A stretch of 64,000 bases of DNA from contig CM057235.1 of assembly GCA_029891385.1 (NCBI GenBank), positions 6,939,001-7,003,000 on the forward strand, in the 5' to 3' direction. Shown here one piece after another: positions 22,735-35,048 of the stretch. Position 1 is the stretch's first letter; each line of letters opens with the position of its first letter. This DNA comes from Erythroxylum novogranatense. Lineage: Eukaryota > Streptophyta > Magnoliopsida > Malpighiales > Erythroxylaceae. The translations under genes were made by a program, and so were the position numbers. The notes beneath the pieces are model-generated. The model worked only from the letters and a program-made list of their open reading frames with translations, was not told the DNA's origin and did no database searches.

Positions 22735-22920
22735 GCTCATCGCGACGTGACGTTGTTTGCTCGTCATGACGCAGCGGCGAAATCCGCTTCATGGCGCACA
22801 CCTCTACTCGTTGCGGCGTGTGATAGAAATCGGCTTGTCGCGGCGTACGAATAAATATTCGTCGCGACGTGCAAGAAGGGGTGGCTCGCCGCGGCGTGTT
22901 CATCACACATCACGACGTGC
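22735..22920. repeat. CGTCGCGACG-type palindromes in D LTR
   Basis: Repeated variants: CATCGCGACG (22739), CGTCATGACG (22763), CGTTGCGGCG, TGTCGCGGCG, CGTCGCGACG (22860) and ATCACGACGTG (22910), separated by about 20-30 bp. The core motif matches the array in LTR B, although the rest of the two LTRs is not visibly related. The copy in the other LTR (about 39640-39825) is heavily altered. Confidence 0.65.
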
Positions 22921-23997
22921 GAACCCAGAAAGTCATCCGAAACCCAGAAATCCTCAGATCTTCTGATATAAATCCATTCCTTTCTATTCTAAACACTCTC
23001 AAACAACTCCAACTACTAAACATAACTCATTTCTAACCTCAAATCCATCTAAAATCAATTATTCATTAAATACCCAACTCAAAATCTACATTTTTCCTTA
23101 AAACCTACATCATCCGAAACTTCTAAAATCTTAAACAATTTATACTTTCATTCAATGCTCAAATTAAACTATTTAAAACATAAACAAGTAGGAACTTACT
23201 TGATTCAAGCTTTCAGAAACCTCAAAGATCACCAATCCCTCAAACTCTCACACACCCACGGTTTCACCACAAGCCAAACTCATCATCATCTTCTTCAACA
23301 CCAAACCAAAGGGGATTGATCAAGGACAAAAGAAGGAACAATTTGTAAGGAGAAATCAAGAAACAAAGCTAAAAGAAGATCCACGATGAGGGAAGGAGAA
23401 ATTTTCTTCTAAAAAATTAAAGGATCGTGGAAGACAAGAATTTCAAAGGGTAGGGTTTATAACTTAAGGGGATTAAGGGCTTGTTTGGCAAATTTAATTG
23501 CCACAAGACCAATCCAAAAATCTTGATCCGATTTCTTAGTCAAATTTCTCCCGAATTCCAATGGCTCAAAATCCTAATTCCTCAAATCAAAATTCTAATC
23601 TCCATTGCCATTGGTTAATCAAATTTTGGAACCGAAAATCTAATTAATCTGTCATTTGTCAATTCTTCGGTCCGAACCTATTACTCCGAAAATTCCAGAA
23701 AATGCCTATAAATTCTCAAAATTATAAAACTCACGATCATACACTCCAATTTCATATTTCAAACTCCAAATTCTCATTTCTTACTCTAATTAAATTTCTC
23801 ACAGCTTAAATGACCAAATCATCTCCAAATTACCAAATTACCTAATCTTATCGGGAATATGTCATACATGTATGTACATTTATGCGCTAGTGCAATAATT
23901 ACCAATTATCCAAATATACATAAGCTAAACAATGCATGTACATGCCAATTATGAATGCAATCTACTGTACCCATCCCATCGGTGACGGGATGTTACA

Positions 23998-24013
23998 ATT
24001 TTCCCCTCCTAAT
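23998..24013 (-). other. Polypurine tract of element D
   Basis: On the minus strand reads TTAGGAGGGGAAAAT next to the 3' LTR, preceded by AAATTTCGGGAC, the equivalent of the end-of-pol motif seen in the giant-LTR element. Confidence 0.8.
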
Positions 24014-24019
24014 AAAAAT

Positions 24020-25084
24020 TTAGTCCCGAAATTTCTTACCCGACTGGTCGAACAAATGAGGGTATTGCCTCCTCATGTGCTCCTCAGTCTCCCAAGTCGC
24101 CTCCTCAGTCGAATGATTCTTCCAAAGGACTTTCACCAATGGAATAACCCTGGACCTCAACTGCTTGACCCGCGACCCTACAATCTGAACTGGCTCCTCC
24201 ACATAACTTAAATTACTCGCAACCTCGATCTCTTGAGTCGGAATCACATGGGTCGGGTCTGACCTATACCGTCTGAGCATACTCACGTGGAACACATCAT
24301 GCAACTGCGACATCTTACTCGGCAACCCCAACCTATAGGCCAAAGGCCCTATCCTCTCAAGGATCTCGTAAGGACCAATATATCGAGGACTCAACTTGCC
24401 CTTACGGCCAAATCTGAGAACTCCTCTCCACGGAGACACTCTGAGGAACACTCTATCACCCACGCTGTACTGCATCTCTCTCCGATGCTGATCCACATAG
24501 CTCTTCTGTCTATCCTGAGCTACCTTGATGCGACTCCGAATCAGCTGTACCTTATCCACAGTGTCCTGGATCAGCTCGGGACCCTCTATCATCCTCACAC
24601 CCTCTTCATCCCAATAAAGAGGCGATCTGCACTGACGTCCATACAACGCCTCATACGGTGCCATCCCAATACTGCTATGGTACTGATTATTATACGCAAA
24701 CTCAACCAGAGGCAAATACTGATCCCATGCACCTCGGAACTCCAATACACAAGCTCGCAACATATCCTCAACAGTATTAATAGTCCTCTCACTCTGTCCA
24801 TCTGTCTGAGGATGAAATATTGTGCTGAAGTTCAATCTCGTACCTATAGTCGACTGCAAACTCCTCCAAAATCTCGAAGTAAATCTGGGATCCCTGTCTG
24901 AAACTATCGACACCGGAACTCCATACAGTCTCACTATCTCTGTCACATACTTCTGGGCCAACTGATCGAGAGTATTACTCTCCCTCACTGGCAAGAAGTG
25001 AGCCGATTTAGTCAACCGGTCCACTATGACCCAGATCGCATCATGCTGCCTCGGTGTCCTAGGCAATCCCATAATAAAATCCAT
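24020..25084 (-). pseudogene. Element D integrase core and chromodomain
   Basis: An open stretch of about 354 codons. The integrase core starts MDFIMGLPRTPRQHDAIWVI and carries the catalytic pattern: D in WVIVDRLTKSAHFLP, D in VSDRDPRFTSRFW, and E in HPQTDGQSERTINTVED. The GPY-type region reads GKLSPRYIGPYEILERIG (about residues 225-245). The C-terminus LSYVEEPVQIVGSRVKQL...VKVLWKNHSTEEATWETEE is a chromodomain, known in chromoviruses to guide insertion to heterochromatin marks. The stretch is intact, but the reading frame upstream has stops (25085-25469), so no full pol can be made. Confidence 0.93.
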
Positions 25085-25469
25085 CGTAATGCGCTCCCAT
25101 TTTCACTCCGGAATGGGTAACGAATGCAATCTCCCCACTGGGGCCTGGTGCTCAGCCTTAACCTGCTAGCACATCAGACATCGAGAAACAAACTCCGCCA
25201 GCTGCCTCTTCATGCCTGACCACCAGAAATGCAACTTAAGAGTGCGATACATCTTGGTAGTACCAGGATGCATGGCATAGGTAGCCACATGAGCCTCCTC
25301 CAAAATCTCACGCCTCAGATCATCCACATCTGGAACACATAATCTCTATCCCATCCACAATGTCCCATCTCTCAACTCAAACTCAGAAAGCCATCCAGAT
25401 CTGACTCTATCAATCAATCTCACCAACACAGGATCCTGGTCCTGGACTCTCCTGATCCTGTCGTGCAGA
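25085..25469 (-). pseudogene. Element D integrase N-terminal region
   Basis: Continues pol between E and the integrase core. Readable: DGTLWMG.RLCVPDVDDLRR, HPGTTKMYRTLKLHFWW and CLMC.QVKAEHQAPVG, the usual linker and zinc-finger segment. In-frame stops occur after WMG, after CLMC and after LPIPE (a Trp codon changed to TGA). The last 5 bases, GCAGA (25465-25469), are the E target duplication. Confidence 0.85.
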
Positions 25470-27547
25470 TGTTGGAGTTATGTAAATATAGTGCCCTGGA
25501 AAGCAAGTGTATTTACATGTAACTTTATCTTCTTCAGTTACAGTTTTGTAATGAAAATATTTATTATTAATAAAACAAAAGAGTTTGGTTTTATCTGTAT
25601 GAGCATTATATATCTGGTCATAAGATACCAAGATTCATTTGTAAGTAATATACATATACATAGAGATGTATGGGAAACATGTATATTATTAGAATCAATT
25701 AATTGATTCACAGTTGAATAATCAAGTTGGTCGTTTGATTATGGTTTAGGCAGTAGTGTTGCGATTTATCTCCATATAAGTAAAGGAGTTTACTTAAAGG
25801 AATGATGAGTTTCATATCATGATAGTAGTAGACTATCGATAATGGCACTATTAAATGAATCTAGAATCAAGTATGTTTTCAAGAATAAAGTGGGTCGTTA
25901 CTTTAATCTTAAAACATACAACTTAAGCATTCGCTATTATGAACCACAATCTTGATGAGTGGTGAACTCATATGTGTTTCATTATAATTCTTGATATGAT
26001 CGGAATGGATTTTTACAGGTATTAATCCATTTCGCATGTTGGAATTATTAATTGAAACATGTATCGTGGAACATTCACTCAAATAAAGAGTTTATAGTGT
26101 TATCATCTCTTCTAGATATTTTAAGGAGATTTGGTGATTAAACTGGCACCAGTAGTTTGATGGACTAGCTACACATCAAGTCTTAACACTAAGATGAGAT
26201 CTTATGTGTTAATCACCATATAAAGTAAAATGAGAGATCTAGAAGGAAAAACCAACATAAGGGCAAAACAGTAATTTTACCCTTTGTTGTGCAGATGGCT
26301 ATAATAAGGTTCTAAATAGGGTTTGCAATTGGACATATTCTCATAATATTTAATAATTCAAGAGTTCAACTAATTGTCTTTAGTGGAATGACATTTAGTT
26401 AAAAAGCTAGAATTAATTCCAATGAGATTGAATTATTTCTGGGTTTATTGGAGCTTGAATTATCAAAGTCCAATAAGATTTCCCACTTGGCTTTAAGGAA
26501 GGTTATCAAGCTAAGTAAGAAGTAGTTTGGAGGCTTTAGAAGTCTATAATTGAATGATGGGCTTATACTAATTAATGGTTAATTGGAAGCCCATATGTTC
26601 ATTTAGAAATGGACTTGTTTTGGTTTAATGTAATTGATTAGATTAATTATATTAAAACAATTTTTTTTAAAATGGAGAAGAAGCAATTTCGAAATTGTGT
26701 TAGGTTAGATGTGTAACCACACATTTGACATTAAAATACTAAATAAAGATGGTCTTTATTATGGTTCATCATTATTAAATGGAGTTATGAACTTACCATT
26801 AAATGGTTTAATGGTTGGCTTTTAATGTTGGCATGTAACCTATTTGCATTCATTAGATTAAAGATGAAAGATGTGCATTAGATGGACCATCTTCCTTCTT
26901 TCTTCTTGCCAAAACCGAAATGGGTATTCAATTATAGGTTATGGTCTTTTCAAATAGCCATTTTAAAGATAAATGAAGTAAGTCTCATTTATTGGCTATT
27001 TGATGAGTGATTAATGTAAGAAGTGATGCATTGGATGCCTCTCACTTTTTCCATTCATGCATATTTCGAAATTGAGATGTAAGAAAGGGTTCTTGCATGG
27101 TTTTTAGACATTCTCTCCTTTCATGCAAGGTAGAACCGAAATTCCTAAGTGAAAGAATTGAAAGAGTTTCAATTTTGGTTCTTCTTCTTCTAAGAAATTC
27201 TCCTTTCCCACCAAAGGATTTTGTTAACCTAGTTGTCCTTGAAGAACAAGTGGTAAATCTAATTGGTTGAGGATACTACAACAAGGAAGAAGATAGATTG
27301 CTAAAGGAAAAGACTCAAAGGCAAAGGATTTGGATATAAGAAGGAGAGGATAGCGCAATAAGATTTAAAGTCAGAAGGAGTCGGTAATTCCTTTTATCTT
27401 GTTCTTGGTTTTATTATCCTTATACCATATCATGTATGGATTAGCATGTTGATTTGGATATATTGCTTCCGCTGCAAGATGATTTCTTAAAAGTTTTGAA
27501 ATCTATCGCTTCTCTATACTAAGCATGCTTTCTTTTCCGATCCAACA
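25470..27547 (+). repeat. 5' LTR of element E
   Basis: 2078 bp, TGTTGGAGTTATG...CCGATCCAACA. AT-rich; no supported gene. Confidence 0.92.
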
Positions 27548-27549
27548 AT

Positions 27550-27562
27550 TGGTATCGAGCCA
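27550..27562 (+). other. Primer-binding site of element E
   Basis: TGGTATCGAGCCA, initiator tRNA-Met type with one base missing relative to TGGTATCAGAGCCA. Confirms plus orientation. Confidence 0.8.
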
Positions 27563-29037
27563 TTTTTCATGCATGATTTCGGTTCCTATATGGTGGATGC
27601 ATGGGTTGGCAATTTTTTATGTATACTGCATATTTTTATGTGATAGAAATATATATGGTGTATGTTTCTCTTTGGTTGTCCATAGAAGTTAAATTTTATC
27701 TTGTAAGATTTCTTCATTTGGTTGTAACAAGGAGGGTGGTCTATCATCACCATGTTTCCTCCTTGGTTTCTTTTTTCTATTTTATTTGATTTTGTAATGT
27801 ACAAATTGATGTAATGATGAAGAAGGAGCAGCCATGGATTGAAGAAATGGAAAGGTAAAATTTTCGGTGTATCCTTTTGTGTTTTGGCATAAGTTTTGTG
27901 AAAACTAAGTTGCTAAAATTTTTGTTTCAATGAATCATATTTCAGTTATGATTGGAAAACATGTGCTGGTTTTTTGTTTCAAAGAATCCAATTTCGGTTT
28001 TGCTAAAATACTAAGTGCTGTGTTTAATTTTCATGAAATGAGTTTCGGTTTTAATAAAACAAGTGCTGGAATTTTTGTCAAAACAAAGATTTGGTTTTCT
28101 AAAAATCTAGTGCTGGAATTTTATTTTTTAAAATGACAAAATTCTAATTTCATAAATGCCATTACATTTTGTTTACCGAGTGGGCCGGATCATGTTAGCG
28201 AAGAGTTCGAAGCGGAAGATCCAAGATGAAGAAGCATAATTTGGGCCTAAAAGGCTTGTAATTATTTTATGTTTCTAGGATGGACAATCAAAAGTGGCTT
28301 TATTAGTTCACGTGATGAATGGAGAAATGAATGCTTGTAATATGTGATATTATGTGATTGCATGTCATTTAGAAAATTGCCAACCCTAGGCCTTGCCATG
28401 CATTCATTATGTATGAGATATATATTGAAACAATATAGGATGGATAATAAATTGCATCTAGACAAGATGGTATTTAAAACTTAAAGCCCAAAAGATTGAG
28501 TGGGAGAGGATGCTCTGTGAGAGTCCACGGTCTCCAAATGATGGCCCGTTTGCATGTGGTGAAGTGTTACTCCCCATCGGAGGGCATGGATCCTAGATCT
28601 TGCATGGTTTGGGTCTCCTTAAGGATAAGTCCACTTAATGATAGCAAATGTGACCTCCCACCGAGGCATGATTTGTAGGTATCTTTAGTGAATGAATCAA
28701 ATGGTTATACACTCAACATTTTTATCAATAAACCGCCCACCGTAGCTCATTGGTAAAAGTATGGACCAAATTAAGACGCTTAAAAATTAAGCATGAGATG
28801 CTTGGTAGTTTTTGAGTGGGAGGGTCCCGCTTTTCTTTTAATAGATAAGATGGCCCACCGTCACTTAATCTGTTATAGATAAGAAAATAACCGTCAGATA
28901 ATGTTTTAATTTTTAAGTTTTGTTAAATCTATCATCATGCATACATGCATCATGATTTTATACAAAGTTCCATAAATTGTTGACTAGTATGCTCATGTTT
29001 TAATAATTTATATTTTCGACATAATCAACCACAAAAT
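27563..29037 (+). other. Long leader of element E, no gene seen
   Basis: About 1.5 kb between primer-binding site and gag. Repeated words occur at 27930-28140 (TTTCGGTTTTG.., AGTGCTGG), suggesting imperfect tandem duplication. CCCACCG words recur at 28656, 28735 and 28854. No coding signature recognised. Confidence 0.55.
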
Positions 29038-29700
29038 GAATCCACTCACCCCGCTTCTCGACTAATAACAAATTGGAAAATGGAGACAAGTTTAATGAAT
29101 GGAGACGTAACCTTGACATTGTTCTTCAATATGAATGTATTTCATGGTGTTAACTGAAAATGAGCCTACACCTCTAAGTGGAGATGCAACTCCCGAGCAA
29201 GTCCAACAACATGAGCATTGCGTAATCTTGACAAGACTACTAAGTGTTATATTCTCGCTTCATCGTGGCATGTTGCAAAAGCAAATTGCTTGTATGAAAA
29301 CTGCTAGGTAATGGTCCATCACCTACATGAGATGTTTGGTGTGAGGACTAGGTCTGCAAGAGTGAAAGCTATCCAAACCTTTCATAATCTCGCATGAAAC
29401 CAGTGAACCGGTGTGGGATTACATGATGAAGGTAATCTCTGCGGTCACCGAGGTTTGAGATGCTTGGGCGGATATGGATGCGGACACGCAGATGATTATG
29501 ATCATCAATAGTTTAAACTCTTCTTTCAGCAGTTTAAGTTGGACTATGAGCTCAACAATGAGGATTACACCTCGAGTGAGTTGATGAATACCCTCCGAGC
29601 ACGGAGGAAATATTGAATATTAAGGCTCATGGGCCGGTTAATGTAGTTTCTTCTTCTAAGCCCAAGGTAAGGGCAAGGAAAGAAGAAGGGTCCAATGAAA
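29038..29700 (+). pseudogene. Element E gag remnant
   Basis: Starts with NGDKFNEWRRNLDIVLQY (about 29090-29135), the standard N-terminal motif of copia gag. Later parts read ETSEPVWDYMMKVISAVTEV and ADMDADTQMIMIINSL (29400-29510), again copia capsid. At least three frame changes are needed. Confidence 0.75.
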
Positions 29701-30130
29701 AAGAAGGCCCAAATAGGGGTCAAGGCCAAACCCATGAAAAAGAAGGCCAAAGAGAACATCAAAGGAAAGTGTTTCCACTGTGATGAGATGGGCCACTGGA
29801 AAAGAAACTGTCCAGTCTACCTAGAGTCCCTCAAAAGCAAACAAGGTATGGGCTTCCTAAGTTTGTTAGGAACTAGAAATGTAGCAGATTTATCTACTTC
29901 TTGGATATTAGATTCAGGAGCCACTAACCATGTTTGTAATTCTTTGCAGGGGTTCCAGCAAAGGAAAAGACTTCCTAAAGGCTAGTTTCAAGTTAAGATA
30001 GCAGATGGTTCCTATGTTTCAGCAGAATCAGTGGGAGTAGTTATCTTGGACTTTCCTAGTGGTCATAGGTTATATTTGGAAGATGTTTATTACATGCCAA
30101 TGATTGTAAGGAACATGATTTACATTTTTG
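29695..30130 (+). pseudogene. Element E nucleocapsid and protease
   Basis: A 96-codon open stretch contains the zinc knuckle CFHCDEMGHWKRNCP (CX2CX4HX4C, all four ligands present), then the protease site WILDSGATNHVC with the catalytic DSG intact. It stops at 29983 (tag) before the rest of the protease (ADGSYVSAESVGVV, YLEDVYYMP), which continues in the same region. Confidence 0.88.
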
Positions 30131-30295
30131 TCTAATAAAATCTGGCTATTCCTTATATTTTGAAAAAGTTGTTTCAATATATGAGAATAAGGATTTTATT
30201 TGTGAAGCGATAATTAAACAGGATTGTTTTTATAGAACCTATGAAAGGCTCACTAAACACCACAGAATTGATAAAACCAAGACAATCCAATATCT

Positions 30296-31330
30296 CTAGC
30301 ATTAATTCAAAGTATCTGTGGCATCTAAGAATGGGTCATATTAATCGAAAAGACTTGACATGCTAGTAAAGGATGGGATCCTTATGGGCTGGATAGTGAT
30401 CCATTACCCACTGTGAATCTTGTATTGAAGGAAAATGAAAAAGCCTCATTTCCTTCTAAAGGAAACATATTTGAATCCACATTGGACATGGTACATACTG
30501 ATGTGTGTGGGCCCATGAATGTACAAGCTAGAGGAGGTTATGAATATTTCATAACTTTTATAGATGATTACTCAAGACATGGCTATTTGTATTTGATGCA
30601 TAAAAGAGTGAATCTTTTGAAAAGTTCAAAGAATTCAAAGTCAAGTGAGAAACAACTTGGCAAGCCATTAAAACAACTTCGATCGATCGAGGTGGTGACT
30701 ATTTATCCGGAGAGTTCCAGAATATTTAATTGACAATGGAATTGTTTCCAATTTGTCGCCCTCGTACACCTCAATGTAATGGTGTAGCGAGAGGAGAAAT
30801 AGAACTCTATTGAAAATGGTAAGATCAATGATGTCCTATGCTAGCCTTCCGAATCGTTACGGGATATGCCATACAAACGGCAACATATCTTCTTAACTTT
30901 GCTCCATCCAAATCGGTGCCTAAAATACCTAGGGAGTTGTGGATCGCCGAGTGCCTTCATTGAGGCACTTGAGGACTGGGGCTGTCCAACCCATGTTCTA
31001 AAGCCTGAATCCACAAAGATGGAACCAAGGTTAGAAGTATGTTTGTTTGTAGGATATCCTACGGAACTCGAGGGTACTATTTTTACAAATTCCTCATGAT
31101 AGAAAGGTATTTGTGTTTACAAATGCAAACTTCTTAGAGGAAGAGTTTGTGAGAAATCACAAAGGAAGAAGTGAAGTAGTACTAAAGGAGTTAGCAATTT
31201 CATCCAAACCAAGAGTTGTTTTGGATATGACGAATAAGATGTCTAAATGGATTCAAGAGTTGAATCGGCGCAACCTGAACATCAAGATGTGCCTAGACGT
31301 AGTGGGAGGTTGTGAGACAACCAGATAGGT
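30296..31330 (+). pseudogene. Element E integrase remnant
   Basis: The zinc finger appears as LWHLRMGHINRKDL (HX5H-type) with the CESC pair about 100 bp later in another frame. The core begins DMVHTDVCGPMNVQARGGYEYF (30487), with FIDDYSRHGYLYLM. The second catalytic region near 30680 is damaged: GATCGATCG stands where an LRSDRGG-encoding run is expected. The tail reads GCPTHVLKPESTKMEPRLEV and CLFVGYPTELEG (30980-31075). Several frameshifts and a stop within the domain. Confidence 0.85.
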
Positions 31331-31479
31331 ATCTGGGTTTAGGAGAAGGCTTAATTGCCATCTCGCACCAAGAAGAAACAGATCCCGCTACGTATACACG
31401 TGCTATTAATGATGTTGATGCAGAAAATGGCTCAAGGCAATGGAATCGAAATAGATTCTATGTATACTAATGAAGTCAG

Positions 31480-32172
31480 GTCCTTGTAGATCTACCACCG
31501 TGTCTAAAACCATAGGGTGTAAATGGATCTACAAAGGAAAAGGGATCGGATGGAAAGGTAGAGACCTTTAAAGCTAGATTGGTAGCTAAAGGCTATACTC
31601 AAAAGGAGGGTATAGACTACGAGGAGACTTTTTCTCCGGTTGCCATGCTTAAGTCCATCAGGATTCTTTTGGCCATGACAACCTATTTCGATTATGAAAT
31701 ATGGCAAATGGATGTCAAGACTGCATTTCTGAATGGAGATCTTGAGGAGACCATTTACATGGCCCAACCAGAAGGATTCATTGAGCTAGGTAATGAGCAT
31801 AAGGTTTGCAAGTTGCAAAGGTCCATTTATGGACTTAAGCAAGCATCTAGGTCTTGGAACATTAGGTTTGATAAGGCTATCAAAACCTATGGGTTCATAC
31901 AAAACCTAGATGAGCCTTGTGTTTACAAAAGAATACAAGAAGGTAAGGTTACTTTCCTAATCCTGTATGTTGATGACATTCTGCTCATTGGGAATGATGT
32001 GGGAATGTTATCTGCGGTTAAGGGATGGCTGAATGAACAGTTTTCAATGAAGGATTTGGGAGAGGCTACCTATGTTCTAGGGATCAAACTTATATGGGAT
32101 CGTAAGAACAAGAAGATAGTTTTGTCTCAACTAACCTACATTGAGAATATGCTCAATAAGTTCGCCATATAA
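31480..32172 (+). pseudogene. Element E reverse transcriptase
   Basis: A 197-codon open stretch from 31579 with copia RT motifs: VAKGYTQKEGIDYEETFSPV, WQMDVKTAFLNGDLEE, SIYGLKQASRSWN and the catalytic LYVDDILLIGND (about 31966-32000). The usual preceding motif (GCKWIYK) is present at about 31518 in a shifted frame. Ends at a stop at 32170. Confidence 0.92.
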
Positions 32173-32944
32173 GATTCCAAGAGGGGTTTCACTCCTACTA
32201 GACATGGAATCAAACTTTCAAAGGAACAAGTACCTAAAACCCAAGAGGAGGTTGAACGCATGCGTAACATTCCATATGCTTCGGTAGTTGGTAGTTTGAT
32301 GTATGCAATGCTGTGCACTAGACCGGATATCTCATTACGCATGGGGACCGTAAGCGATTTCACTAATCCAGAATGGAACATTGAATGCGGTTAAGTGTAT
32401 ACTTAAGTATCTTCGTAGGACGAAGAACTTAATGCTTGTTTACTCTGGAAGTAATCTTATTCCGACAGGATATACGGATTCTGATTTCCAATCATATGTT
32501 GATTCAAGGAAATCAACTTCTGGTTCTATATTTACTTTAGGAGGTGGAGCCATAGTTTGGAGGAGTGTCAAGCAATCTTGTATTGCTGATTCGACTATGG
32601 AGGTCGAGTATGTTGCAGCTTGTGAAGCGTGAAAGGAAGCAATCTGCTCCTAAGTTCCTAAATGATTTGGAGGTAGTTCTAGAGGCGAAAAAGCCATTAC
32701 ACTTTATTGTGATAATAGTGGGGCAGTGGCTAATTCTAAAGAACCTCGAAACCACAAAGCTGCCAAACACATTGAGCGAAAGTATCATCTCATAAGGGAG
32801 ATAATACAACGTGGAGAAGTGGATGTGGTAAAGATTCATACAGAGCAAAACCTTGCTGATCCGTTCACAAAGACTTTGACTCAAAAGAGCTTTGAGGGTC
32901 ACCTAGAAGGGATGGGAATGAAGGATATGTCAAACTTGCTTTAG
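32173..32944 (+). pseudogene. Element E RT tail and RNase H
   Basis: After the stop the reading continues: RNIPYASVVGSLMYAMLCTRPDI, then CILKYLRRTKNL, YTDSDFQSYVDSRKSTSGS and ADSTMEVEYVAACEA (32400-32630), and in another frame HIERKYHLIREIIQRG with NLADPFTKTLT (32770-32880). These are the RNase H motifs at the end of copia pol. Frame breaks lie near 32340 and 32630. Confidence 0.88.
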
Positions 32945-32958
32945 GGCAAGTGGGAGAT
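32945..32958 (+). other. Polypurine tract of element E
   Basis: GGCAAGTGGGAGAT next to the 3' LTR, the usual copia form. Confidence 0.8.
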
Positions 32959-35048
32959 TGTTGGAGTTATGTAAATATAGTGCCCTGGAAAGCAAGTGTA
33001 TTTACATATAACTTTATCTTCTTCAGTTACAGTTTTGTAATGAAAATATTTATTATTAATAAAACAAAAGAGTTTGGTTTTATCTGTATGAGCATTATAT
33101 ATCTGGTCATAAGGTACCAAGATTCATTTGTAAGTAATATACATATACATAGAGATGTATGGGAAACATGTATATTATTAGAATCAATTAATTGATTCAC
33201 AGTTGAATAATCAAGTTGGTCGCTTGATTATGGTTTAGATCAGTAGTGTTGCGATTTATCTCCATATAAGTAAAGGAGTTTACTTAAAGGGAATGATGAG
33301 TTTCATATCATGATAGTAGTAGACTATCGATAATGGCACTATTAAATAAATCGAATCAAGTGTGTTTTCAAGAATAAAGTGGGTCGTTACTTTAATCTTA
33401 AAACATACAACTTAAGCATTCGCTATTATGAACCACAATCTTGATGAGTGGTGAACTCATATGTGTTTCATTATAATTTTGATATGATCGGAATGGATTT
33501 TTACAGGTATTAATCTAGTGTCTGCATGTTGGAATTATTAATTGAAACATGTATCGTGAACATTCACTCAAATAAAGAGTTTATAGTGTTATCATCTCTT
33601 CTAGATATTTTAAGGAGATTTGGTGATTAAACTGGCGCGATGGTTTGATGGACTAGCTACATCAAGTCTTAACACTAAGATGAGATCTTATGTGTTAATC
33701 ACCATATAAAGTAAAATGAGAGATCTAGAAGGAAAAACCAACATAAGGGCAAAACAGAATTTTACCCTTTGTTGTGCGGATGGCTATAATAAGGTTCTAA
33801 ATAGGGTTTGCAATTGGACATATTCTCATAATATTTAATAATTCAAGAGTTCAACTAATTGTCTTTAGTGGAATGACATTTAGTTAAAAGCTAGAATTAA
33901 TTCCAATGAGATCAATTATTTCGGGTTTATTGGAGCTTGAATTATCAAAGTCCAATAAGATTCCCCACTTGGCTTTAAGGAAGGTTATCAAGCTAAGTAA
34001 GAAGTAGTTTGGAGGCTTTAGAAGTCCATAATTGAATGATGGGCTTATACTAATTAATGGTTAATTGGAAGCCCATATGTTCATTTAGAAATGGGCTTGT
34101 TTTCGTTTAATGTAATTGATTAGATTAATTATATTAAAACAATTTTTTAAATGGAGAAGAAGCAATTTGAAATTGTGTTAGGTTAGATGTGTAACCACAT
34201 TTGACATTAAAATACTAAATAAAGATGGTCTTTATTATGGTTCATCATTATTAAATGGAGTTATGAACTTACCATTAAATGGTTTAATGGTTGGCTTTTA
34301 ATGTTGGCATGTAACCTATTTGCATTCATTAGATTAAAGATGAAAGATGTGCATTAGATGGACCATCTTCCTTCTTTCTTCTTGCCAAAACCGAAATGGG
34401 TATTCAATTATAGGTTATGGTCTTTTCAAATAGCCATTTTAAAGATAAATGAAGTAAGTCTCATTTATTGGCTATTTGATGAGTGATTAATGTAAGAAGT
34501 GATGCATTGGATGCCTCTCACTTTTTCCATTCATGCATATTTCGAAATTGAGATGTAAGAAAGAGTTCTTGCATGGTTTTTAGACATTCTCTCCTTTCAT
34601 GTAAGGTAGAACCGAATTTCCTAAGTGAAAGAATTGAAAGAGTTTCAATTTTGGTTCTTCTTCTTCTAAGAAAATCTCCTCCAAATATTTCTTCTCCTTT
34701 CCCACCAAAGGATTTTGTTAACCTAGTTGTCCTTGAAGAACAAGTGGTAAATCTAATTGGTTGAGGATACTACAACAAGGAAGAAGATAGATTGCTAAAG
34801 GAAAAGACTCAAAGGCAAAGGATTTGGATATAAGAAGGAGAGGATAGCGCAATGAGGATTTAAAGTCAGTAATAAGGAGTCAGTAATTCCTTTTATCTTG
34901 TTCTTGGTTTTATTATCCTTATACCATATCATGTATGGATTAACATGTTGATTTGGATATATTGCTTCCGCTGCAAGATGATTTCTTAAAAAGTTTTGAA
35001 ATCTATCGTTTCTCCATACTAAGCATGCTTTCTTTTTCCGATCCAACA
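32959..35048 (+). repeat. 3' LTR of element E
   Basis: 2090 bp, same ends as the 5' LTR. It has more small deletions than the left copy (for instance TTTCGAAA to TTTGAAA near 34168, CACACA to CACA near 34196) and an extra segment near 34680-34690. Confidence 0.92.

Larger units (their letters stand above)
21313..23997 (-). repeat. 3' LTR of element D
   Basis: 2685 bp, TGTAGCGCCCC...GGGATGTTACA. It contains the mini-hairpin array (21948-22073) and a palindrome array (about 22735-22920). The remainder is AT-rich without supported genes. Confidence 0.92.
25470..35048 (+). mobile_element. Ty1/copia element E, inserted in D pol
   Basis: LTRs 25470-27547 and 32959-35048; interior 27548-32958. Flanks are GCAGA (left) and GCAGC (right), a 5 bp duplication with one mismatch. 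Joining D across E restores a continuous pol reading (LRPML then HDRIRRVQ). Domain order gag, protease, integrase, RT, RNase H is the copia order. Many frame breaks make it defective. Confidence 0.93.

Noticed and set aside
22658..22966. Arg-rich open frames on both strands in the D LTR
   Set aside because: Created by the CGTCGCGACG-type array; no start context or relatives.
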